The translations under genes and the position numbers were made by a program. DNA of 14,548 bases from Candidatus Eiseniibacteriota bacterium (lineage in GTDB: Bacteria; Eisenbacteria; RBG-16-71-46; CAIMUX01; VGJL01). Position 1 is the stretch's first letter, and the number at the start of each line of letters is the position of its first letter. The stretch spans positions 1 to 14,548 of the forward strand of contig WJJW01000368.1 in the NCBI GenBank assembly GCA_014729455.1, read 5' to 3'. This document shows, piece after piece, positions 8,477 through 14,483 of the stretch. The notes under the pieces are model-generated. The model was given only the letters and a program-made list of their open reading frames with translations, searched no databases and was not told the DNA's origin.

Positions 8477-8529
8477 GCCGGAACGCCGCCGGGATGGTAC
8501 GATTCCCCGCAGCACCGGGAGGTCTGGGG

Positions 8530-9615
8530 ATGACCGAGGAACTCGAGCGCGATTTCCGGGAGTTCGTCGAGCGGGCCGCCGGGACCGGAGCGAGCCTGGA
8601 GCCGCTTTCCGGAGATGGATCGACCCGGAGGATCTTCCGGGTCCGCGGCGCGCGCTCCCGCCTGGTGGCGGTCCTGAATCCGCTCCCGCGCGAACGCTCC
8701 CACCCCGACGAGAACGAGTCGTTTCTCGCGATCCGGAGCTATCTACAGGCCCGCCGGATCCGCGTCCCGGCCTGCCACGCCGCGGATCCGAACCGGGGGT
8801 TCTTCCTCCTCGAGGACCTCGGCGACCTCCGTCTCTACGACCGCGCCCGCACGGAAGGGTGGGGCGGGCGATCCGGTCCCGACTCGGTGCTCTCCGCCTA
8901 TCGGACCGCGGTCCGGACCCTGGTCCGGATGCAGGAGCCGCGTCCCCCCTGGTTCCCGGCTGCTGCGGTCGGAAACCCGCCCTACACGGAGAGTTTCGTG
9001 CTCGAAGCCGAGGCCCGCTACTTCCACGTGGAGCTGGTCTGCGGCCTCGCCGGGTTCGACGATCCGTTCCCGGCCATCGAGACGGAGTGCATCCGCCTCG
9101 CGCGGGAGGCGCTGGGGGGCGGGGGCGGATCCGGGATCGCGCCGGTGTTCCTGCACCGCGACTACCAGTCCCGGAACCTGATGCTGGTCGGTCCGGCGCT
9201 CGCGGTGATCGATTTCCAGGGGGGGCGCCTCGGTCCGTCCGAGTACGATCTCGCCTCGCTCCTCTACGACCCGTACGTCGCGATGCCCGAGATGGAGCGC
9301 CGGAAGCTGATCGCCCTCTACACGAGCGAGGCCGCACAGGCGGGGATCCGATCGATCCCGTCGACCCCCACCGCCGAATGGGAGCGACGCTTCCTCGCCA
9401 ACGCCGCGAACCGGCTGATGCAAGCGCTCGGGGCGTTCGCGAAGCTCGGGGGACGGCTCGGGCGCCCCGGCTTCCGGGAGCACGTTCCGCAGGGACTGGC
9501 CCATCTGCACGCCGTGCTGCGCCGCATCGGGGAGTGCCCGCGGCTCCTGAGGCTCGTCGACCGGCTGCAGGAGAACGAGAAGCGGCTCAGGCCGCCTTCG
9601 GCAGAGAGACCGTGA
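8530..9615 (+). CDS. APH-fold kinase, AmgK-like amino-sugar kinase family
   Basis: The protein has 361 residues. The ATG at 8530 is preceded by GGGAGG with 7 nt spacing, so the longer in-frame start at 8455 is rejected. The fold is aminoglycoside-phosphotransferase-like. A nucleotide-loop segment SGDGSTRRIFRV occupies 27-38, the hinge-like FFLLEDLGD 91-99, and the catalytic loop FLHRDYQSRN 207-216 (Asp211, Asn216). IDFQGGRLGPSEYDLASLL at 227-245 contains the metal-binding Asp228. The HRD-(F/Y)-x-S-R-N-L and DFQ-x-x-R-x-G-P-x-x-Y-D-L signature matches the COG3178/AmgK group, whose characterised members phosphorylate N-acetylmuramate or N-acetylglucosamine at the anomeric position for cell-wall recycling. 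The exact substrate is inferred. The usual partner nucleotidyltransferase (MurU) is not beside it. No signal or membrane segment is seen, so it is cytoplasmic. Its last 29 bp overlap the 3' end of the convergent histidine kinase gene. Confidence 0.86.
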   Translation: MTEELERDFREFVERAAGTGASLEPLSGDGSTRRIFRVRGARSRLVAVLNPLPRERSHPDENESFLAIRSYLQARRIRVPACHAADPNRGFFLLEDLGDLRLYDRARTEGWGGRSGPDSVLSAYRTAVRTLVRMQEPRPPWFPAAAVGNPPYTESFVLEAEARYFHVELVCGLAGFDDPFPAIETECIRLAREALGGGGGSGIAPVFLHRDYQSRNLMLVGPALAVIDFQGGRLGPSEYDLASLLYDPYVAMPEMERRKLIALYTSEAAQAGIRSIPSTPTAEWERRFLANAANRLMQALGAFAKLGGRLGRPGFREHVPQGLAHLHAVLRRIGECPRLLRLVDRLQENEKRLRPPSAERP

Positions 9616-10738
9616 AGACCGTTCCCCGCCCCTCGTCGGAACAGCAGGCGATGGTCCCGTCGAGATAGCGCTCGGTCAGCAGCTTGGCGCTGTAGGTCCC
9701 GATGCCGCGTCCCCGCCCCGCCTTCGTGCTGAAGGAGCGCTGGAACACCTGCTGGCGGACCTCCTCCGGCATCACCGCGGGGTTGCAGACCCGGAAGGTC
9801 GGGGCCGGATCGCTGGTGAACTCCACGTCGACCCTCTCTCCCGGGGCGGAAGCCTCGAGCGCGTTCTTGATGAGATTCCCGAGGACCCTCGTCAAGAGCA
9901 CCTCGTCCGTGCGGATCCGGGTCTCTCCCGAGATGCGCGGCGGCCCGATCTTCTTCGCGTGCGCGACCTCGTGTCTGTCGTAGACGAGGCTCAACCGCAC
10001 CAGCAGCGAGGCGGCGTCGAACTCCGAGGGGAAGATGCCGAGCTCGCCCCGCTCGGCCGCGGCCAGATCCCGTTGCGCTTCGATCTCCCCGATGACCTGG
10101 TCGGCGAGAGCGCGGGCTCGTTCGATCAACTCCTGGGCCTCCCCACCGGTCACCTGCGGCCAGATCTCGAGGATCCCCTGCAACCCCCCCGCGGCATTGA
10201 GCAGATCGTGGAAGAAGATCCGCTCCAAAACGGCGCGGCGGTTCTCGGAGGTCTGATCGCGCAGCGCCACGACCTGGAACACGCCGCCGGAGGAAGCGAC
10301 GTCGATTTCGAGCGGGCGGCACCGGACCTCCAGATCGAGTGAGCCCTCGCCCCGATCGGTCTCGATCCGGATCCTGCAGTCGAGCGCCGTCTCCGTCCCG
10401 TTCGCCCGGCACCCTTCGCTCGCCGCCAGGGCGCCGCAGAACCGGCACGCAGCGGAGCTCCCGCACCCGTTCGGTCCCTCGAACGCATGGACGCAGCCGA
10501 GGGCCTCCCCCGGACGCAAGCCGAGAAGCTGCTCTCCCGACCGCGCCACCATGCGGCGGAACCGTTCGTTGCCCAGGACGATCTGGCGTTGCTCGTTGAG
10601 GATCAGCGCCGCCTCGGGAAACGCCTCGAGGAGTTCGGCGATCACCGGCGCCCCCGACAGGCGGGCGTGCTGGGCGACGATCACCCCATGGGGATCCCGC
10701 CCCGAAGCGCAGCTTCCCGTCGGTTTCGGTGCATTCAT
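9587..10738 (-). CDS. Soluble PAS-domain sensor histidine kinase with cysteine cluster
   Basis: The protein has 383 residues from the ATG at 10738, preceded by GGGGGG with 5 nt spacing. Residues 30-165 form a PAS-like sensor domain (FPEAALILNEQRQIVLGNERF) with five closely spaced cysteines: Cys82, Cys92, Cys98, Cys101 and Cys110 (CRFCG is a C-x2-C pair). The phospho-acceptor His177 lies in FFHDLLNAAGG. The ATPase domain has an N-box NLIKNALEAS (Asn288, Asn292), an F-box FQRSFSTK (332-339) and the glycine loop GRGRGIGTYSAKLL (341-354). The Asp of the usual D-x-G-x-G box appears replaced, since VCNPAVMP stands there. There are no membrane segments, so the signal should be cytosolic. No response regulator gene is in the window. 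It lies 78 bp downstream of the CARDB gene on the same strand. A redox or metal signal is suggested by the cysteines only. Confidence 0.9.
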   Translation of the reverse strand: MNAPKPTGSCASGRDPHGVIVAQHARLSGAPVIAELLEAFPEAALILNEQRQIVLGNERFRRMVARSGEQLLGLRPGEALGCVHAFEGPNGCGSSAACRFCGALAASEGCRANGTETALDCRIRIETDRGEGSLDLEVRCRPLEIDVASSGGVFQVVALRDQTSENRRAVLERIFFHDLLNAAGGLQGILEIWPQVTGGEAQELIERARALADQVIGEIEAQRDLAAAERGELGIFPSEFDAASLLVRLSLVYDRHEVAHAKKIGPPRISGETRIRTDEVLLTRVLGNLIKNALEASAPGERVDVEFTSDPAPTFRVCNPAVMPEEVRQQVFQRSFSTKAGRGRGIGTYSAKLLTERYLDGTIACCSDEGRGTVFTVSLPKAA

Positions 10739-10816
10739 CGCATCCCCCCGTCTTTCGCGGACCATGTAGTCGCCTTTTTATCGGCGTTCCGGACGGGGAG
10801 ACTGAAGTTCCTCTGG

Positions 10817-13570
10817 TCAGACCTTCCGGAGAAACCGTTCGAGCGCCTCGGCGAGCGCCGCTCGGGCGCGGCCGGCGTCTTCTTCGGGGGAAGCCTCGCG
10901 CAGGTCCCCGACCGGGATCTCGCTGGCCGCGTCGGTCCGGGCGGTCCAGCGCGCTTCCTCCACCCAGAGGGCGGCGCTCCCCTTCGAATCGCACCGGTAG
11001 AGGACGTACTCGCAGGTCGCTTTCCCCCCCACGAGATGGGCGTCGATTCGCAGATCCAGGGGTCGGCCCCCTCGCCCCGCTCGATCCGCGGCGGCCCGAA
11101 GGATCCCTTCGGCGATCGTCTCGAGTCGGTCCCGCAGATCCGCCGGTGGCTCCGCTTCCTCCAGGGCGTCGATCGCGTCGTTGAGCGCGGCAACTCCCTT
11201 CCCCTCCAGACGGATCGTCCGCGCGGAACCCGTCTCCCCGGCCGGGCGGACCGCCACCGTCAGCGCGGCGATCCGGCGTCCCTCGGGATCCAGTTCCAGC
11301 TCGATCCGGCGGCAGTACCGCTCTCCCGGATGGGGATCGGTGGGCGGCTCGGCGGATCGCGCCTCCGCCTGCCACTCCCTCCTCCGCCGACGCGCCAGCA
11401 TCCAGCGGACCAGCCCCGCGAGAAGCAGCAGGACCAACGCCCCGGCGGCGATCCACACGAGAACGGGGACCGGCTTCCGCTCCGGGATTTCGATCTCCGG
11501 GGTCTCGACCCGGTTGTTCCCCTCGTCGAGCTCGCGGATCTCGTCGGCCGGGTCGAGCTCCAAGCGGAACCGCTGCGTCGTCCCCCTCTGCGGGTCGCCG
11601 ATCCGGAAGCGGAGCTCGACCTCGGTCTGCTGGCCCGGCCCCAGAGCGGGGACGATCGCCCGCTGCTCCCAGCCGGCCGAGGAGGCATGCAGCACCGCCG
11701 AAGCGGCGGGCGCCCCCCCGTCGTTGCGGGCGGAGAGGACGATCGAGAGGGAGTCCTCGTCCGACAGGATCCGCAGGCGCCGCACCTCCGCCACGAGATC
11801 GGGCAGGTCGGGAATCTCGCTCGTGTCCGTGTCGAACCGGTTGTTCGTCTCGTCGCGCTCCTCGACCCGGTCTTCGGGATCGACGTGCGCGCGGAACCGA
11901 TGCTCCCGTCCCCGTCGCTCGGGCGGAATCTCGAGCTGGATCTCGACCGGCGCGCTCCCTCCCGGCGCGATCCGCCCGACGTCGCCTGCCCCCCCCCAGC
12001 CGTCCGCCTCGACCCGGACCGTCGTCGGCGTCGACGCGGTCCCCCCGCGGTTGCCGACGTCGATCGCGATCCGGAGCGTCCGGCGGTCGGAGAGTAGCTC
12101 GAGGATCAGATCCCGCACGACCAGATCGGGGAGATCCGGGATCTGCACGGGCCCGGCTTCCGCGGCGTTGTTCCCCTCGTCCCGCTCGGCGATCCGCGAT
12201 TCGGGGTCGACCCGCACGGAGAACGTCGGGCTCCCGCCCCGCCGCGCGTCCGGGATCGAAAGGCGCACCGAGAAGCGGCTCGAAGCGCCGGGTCCGAGCG
12301 CGGGGATCGCCGCCGCGCCGCGCCAGCTCCCGGCAGCGACCGTGACCTCGGTCGCGGCGGCCTCGATCCCACCGGCGTTGACGACTGCTCCGCCGACCTC
12401 GACGTGGCGCCGATCCGAGGCCAGCGTGGCACGCGCCTCGCGAATCCGCAGGTCGGGAAGGTCGGGGATCGAGATCGCATCGAGCAGGAAGTCGTTGTTG
12501 GACTCGTCCATCTCCTCGACCCGCCCTTCCGGGTCGATCGTGACGCGGAACGCGATCGTGCGGCCTCTCCGGTCGATCGGAACCTCCAGCGGGATCTCGA
12601 CACGCGCCGCGCGCCGCGCCTCCAACCGGGCCAGCTCGGCCGAGCCGCTCCATCCGTCCGACTCGACGCGGACGCTCGTCTCGGGCGCCGGCCGATCCCC
12701 GCTGTTGGTGACCTCGATCGTGACGTGGACGGTCCGTCCCTCTTCGCGGATCGCCGTCTCACCGCCCAGAACGAAGAGATCCGGAAGCGCCGGGATCTCG
12801 ATCGGCGGCGCCTCGGCCCGGTTGTTCTCCTCGTTGAACTCCTCCACGCGGCCGGCGGCGTCGACCTCCGCCCGGAAGATATGGCGTTCTCCGCGCCGCG
12901 CGGGAGGGATCGCCAGGCGCGCGGTGAGCGCTTCGGCCGCGCCCGCGGCGAGCGCGGGGACCTCGAGCGCCACCGACCAGTCCCCGGAGGCGACGCGAAG
13001 ATCGGTCGGCGTCGAGGGAGCCGATCCGTTGTTCCAGACCTGGACCGGGATCTCGATCCGCGCCCCCCCCTCCTCGATCACCGGCGTGGAGACGCCGACG
13101 AGCAGGTCGGGACGCGGACCGATGTCCCAGAACCGGATGTCCGCATAGATCCGCTGGGGTACGGCCGCGTCGAACTCGACCCAGTTCGGATTGCGGACCG
13201 TCCCCTCCCGACTGCTGGCGTGCGCGGAGGCGTATCCTTCCCGGTCGGTCTGGCGGACATGGTAGTAGGCGAACCGCCCGTCCGCGGCCGGAACGACGAT
13301 CTCGAACTCCCCTTGTGGATCGGTGCGGGCCGAGCGGAGCATCCGGCCCGTATCGGGATGCTGGCGCTGGGTTCCATAGACGCCGACCGTCACGCCGGAG
13401 ATCGGCCGGATCTCCTCGCCCCCGGTCGACTCGTAGACGCCGCCCCGGAAGACCCAGGCCTCGGTCTCCGCGGGGGGATCGGCGGGCGGCTGGGCGGCGG
13501 ACGGGGCACCGGTCGCCAGCGCGAGCAGGACGGCGGCGATCCAGCGATATCGGGGGCTGGTTCGATCCAC
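10817..13570 (-). CDS. Membrane-anchored CARDB-repeat protein with unknown cytoplasmic domain
   Basis: The protein has 917 residues. I chose the GTG at 13570 because GGAGG lies 6 nt upstream; an ATG at 13576 is in frame but abuts that GGAGG. The order is: signal peptide (core IAAVLLALAT, cleavage near SAA-Q); a carboxypeptidase-regulatory or SdrD_B-like beta domain (about 38-150, ISGVTVGVYGTQ, RTDPQGEFEIVVP); and five CARDB-type beta-sandwich repeats (153-697). A transmembrane helix follows (about 702-724), then a basic stop-transfer LARRRRREW. The last 165 or so residues (750-917) form an alpha/beta domain I do not recognise (YCRRIELELDPEGRR, GGKATCEYVLYRC). The orientation is repeats outside, C-terminus in the cytoplasm. 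CARDB repeats are adhesion or scaffold modules, and no enzyme motif is visible. The histidine kinase gene follows after 78 bp and may be cotranscribed; the peroxiredoxin terminator separates it from the gene upstream. A receptor role is inference. Confidence 0.92.
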   Translation of the reverse strand: MDRTSPRYRWIAAVLLALATGAPSAAQPPADPPAETEAWVFRGGVYESTGGEEIRPISGVTVGVYGTQRQHPDTGRMLRSARTDPQGEFEIVVPAADGRFAYYHVRQTDREGYASAHASSREGTVRNPNWVEFDAAVPQRIYADIRFWDIGPRPDLLVGVSTPVIEEGGARIEIPVQVWNNGSAPSTPTDLRVASGDWSVALEVPALAAGAAEALTARLAIPPARRGERHIFRAEVDAAGRVEEFNEENNRAEAPPIEIPALPDLFVLGGETAIREEGRTVHVTIEVTNSGDRPAPETSVRVESDGWSGSAELARLEARRAARVEIPLEVPIDRRGRTIAFRVTIDPEGRVEEMDESNNDFLLDAISIPDLPDLRIREARATLASDRRHVEVGGAVVNAGGIEAAATEVTVAAGSWRGAAAIPALGPGASSRFSVRLSIPDARRGGSPTFSVRVDPESRIAERDEGNNAAEAGPVQIPDLPDLVVRDLILELLSDRRTLRIAIDVGNRGGTASTPTTVRVEADGWGGAGDVGRIAPGGSAPVEIQLEIPPERRGREHRFRAHVDPEDRVEERDETNNRFDTDTSEIPDLPDLVAEVRRLRILSDEDSLSIVLSARNDGGAPAASAVLHASSAGWEQRAIVPALGPGQQTEVELRFRIGDPQRGTTQRFRLELDPADEIRELDEGNNRVETPEIEIPERKPVPVLVWIAAGALVLLLLAGLVRWMLARRRRREWQAEARSAEPPTDPHPGERYCRRIELELDPEGRRIAALTVAVRPAGETGSARTIRLEGKGVAALNDAIDALEEAEPPADLRDRLETIAEGILRAAADRAGRGGRPLDLRIDAHLVGGKATCEYVLYRCDSKGSAALWVEEARWTARTDAASEIPVGDLREASPEEDAGRARAALAEALERFLRKV
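11480..13114 (-). repeat. Five tandem CARDB-type repeats, each 327 bp (109 residues)
   Basis: The repeats occupy 13114-12788, 12787-12461, 12460-12134, 12133-11807 and 11806-11480. Anchor residues recur at exactly 109-residue steps: Asp of PDL at 155, 264, 373, 482 and 591; Trp at 198, 307, 416, 525 and 634; the second Asn of D/N-E-x-N-N at 250, 359, 468, 577 and 686. Sequence between anchors has diverged, so the units are old duplications rather than recent copies. Confidence 0.92.
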
Positions 13571-13576
13571 GGGCAT

Positions 13577-13581
13577 CCTCC
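13577..13581 (-). promoter_or_regulatory. Ribosome binding site deciding a GTG start for the CARDB gene
   Basis: GGAGG ends immediately before the in-frame ATG at 13576, with no spacing, but 6 nt before the GTG at 13570. The second spacing is the functional one, so the GTG is the more likely start and the ATG probably a bystander. Confidence 0.6.
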
Positions 13582-13599
13582 GGGTCGATCTTCGGAAAT

Positions 13600-13651
13600 C
13601 GGTCGAAATACGGCAACGAAAACCGGGGCGCCGCAGCGCCCCGGTCGAAAT
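13600..13651. repeat. Ten-base direct repeat flanking the terminator
   Basis: CGGTCGAAAT occurs at 13600-13609 and again at 13642-13651, a 42-bp step (about four helical turns), on either side of most of the terminator hairpin and just upstream of the CARDB gene. The second copy shares bases with the hairpin's right arm, so part of the match may be incidental. Confidence 0.35.
13614..13645 (-). terminator. Rho-independent terminator after the peroxiredoxin gene
   Basis: On the minus strand a perfect 10-bp GC-rich stem (arms 13645-13636 and 13631-13622) with a 4-nt loop is followed by TTTTCGTT. It starts 32 nt after the peroxiredoxin stop and should end that transcript before the CARDB gene. 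Confidence 0.82.
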
Positions 13652-13677
13652 CGCTCACCCGATCGACGCGGGATCGA

Positions 13678-14286
13678 TCAGCGAAGCGCCTGGTGGACCT
13701 TGCCGACCAGGTCGGCGCCCGGCTTGAGGGTCTTGCTCCCCTCCTCCCACTGAGCGGGACAGGCCTCGTCCCCATGCTTCGAGAGGTAGAGGTTCGCGCG
13801 GAACTTGCGCATCAGCTCGTTGACGTTCCGGCCCATGTTGAAGAAGTTGACCTCGGCGTTCATCAAGACCCCGTCGGGGCTGATGATGAAGGTCCCCCGC
13901 AGCGCGTTTCCGGAGCTCTCGTCGAGAACGCCGAACAGGCGGCTGACCGCGCCGGTCCGGTCCGCCCCCATCGGATACTTCACGTCCGCCAGCTCGCCTT
14001 CGTGCTCCTGCCAGGCGAGGTGGACGAAGGGGGTGTCGGTGCTGACGGTGATCACCTCGGCGCCGAGCTCCTTGAACTTCGCGTAGTCGGCCGCCAGCGC
14101 GGCGAACTCGGTGGCGCAGACGAAGGTGAAGTCGGCCGGGTAGAAGAAGAGGATCGTCCACTTCCCCTGCTTCTTCAGCTCCTCGAGACTGGTCTTGCCG
14201 AAGCCACGCCCGACCGGGTCATACGTCTCGAGCTCGAAGTTCGGAACCTCATGGCCGACACGAGCGACCGTCGGAATCTCTGCCAT
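13678..14286 (-). CDS. ahpC: Peroxiredoxin, AhpC-type typical 2-Cys (thiol peroxidase)
   Basis: The protein has 202 residues. The ATG at 14286 has GGAGG 7 nt upstream; a GTG at 14289 is too close to it. The fold is AhpC/TSA: FFYPADFTFVCATE places the peroxidatic Cys57 with Pro50 and Thr54, Arg130 is the conserved active-site arginine (NALRGTFIISPDG), and the resolving Cys176 lies in EACPAQW near the C-terminus. It reduces hydrogen peroxide and organic hydroperoxides in the cytoplasm using a thiol donor. Length and both cysteines match the AhpC/Prx1 class. One deviation is Ala58, where the family usually has Pro in F-V-C-P-T-E. No ahpF or thioredoxin reductase gene is beside it, so the electron donor is unknown. 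The gene has its own strong terminator, and an inverted repeat lies upstream at 14341-14362. Confidence 0.97.
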   Translation of the reverse strand: MAEIPTVARVGHEVPNFELETYDPVGRGFGKTSLEELKKQGKWTILFFYPADFTFVCATEFAALAADYAKFKELGAEVITVSTDTPFVHLAWQEHEGELADVKYPMGADRTGAVSRLFGVLDESSGNALRGTFIISPDGVLMNAEVNFFNMGRNVNELMRKFRANLYLSKHGDEACPAQWEEGSKTLKPGADLVGKVHQALR

Positions 14287-14293
14287 CACGCTT

Positions 14294-14298
14294 CCTCC
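14294..14298 (-). promoter_or_regulatory. Ribosome binding site of the peroxiredoxin gene
   Basis: GGAGG, within GAGGAGGAAG, lies 7 nt before the ATG at 14286 and 4 nt before a GTG at 14289. The spacing favours the ATG. Confidence 0.8.
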
Positions 14299-14332
14299 TC
14301 TGATTCTTCCTCTTTGGATCGATCGAATCCGG

Positions 14333-14362
14333 AGACCTTAGCAGACCGTCTCATTGGTCTGC
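14333..14362. promoter_or_regulatory. Candidate operator upstream of the peroxiredoxin gene
   Basis: GCAGACC (14341-14347) and GGTCTGC (14356-14362) form a perfect 7-bp inverted repeat with an 8-nt spacer, about 55 bp before the ATG. A further AGACC at 14333-14337 sits one helical turn (10 bp) from the AGACC in the left arm. A weak minus-strand -35-like TTGCAG overlaps the right arm (14364-14359). The pattern fits a regulator site. It does not resemble a PerR box, and I cannot name the regulator. Confidence 0.4.
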
Positions 14363-14483
14363 AACCGCACCACCACGCGACCCCACTCTCCCCCTCAACG
14401 CACTACAAGTCAGAGAGTTACGGACCTTGCAGGAAAGAGATCCACCGCTTGTCGACCGCGCCCCGATCCGGCACTCTCCTCAC

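Noticed and set aside
8399..9337. N-terminal extension of the exported-protein gene across the AmgK-like kinase gene
   Set aside because: The extension is antisense to a conserved kinase and Arg-rich, while the ATG at 8398 has a ribosome site and a signal peptide.
10739..10816. Terminator or promoter between the CARDB and histidine kinase genes
   Set aside because: Only a 4-bp CGCC/GGCG hairpin with A/T loop and a weak TTCAGT-N18-GATAAA pair are present; neither is strong enough to list.
9318..12653. An 1111-codon minus-strand frame across the histidine kinase and CARDB genes
   Set aside because: It runs out of frame through two well-supported genes and their spacer, and its product is Arg/Gly/Pro-rich with no recognisable domain.
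11480..13114. CRISPR-like or DNA-level satellite repeat array
   Set aside because: The 327-bp periodicity is protein repeat structure; DNA copies are diverged and there is no short repeat-spacer pattern.
10487..13148. Long plus-strand open frames opposite the CARDB gene
   Set aside because: They mirror the 327-bp repeats of the real gene and are rich in Arg/Ser/Pro, as expected from the opposite strand of GC-rich repeats.
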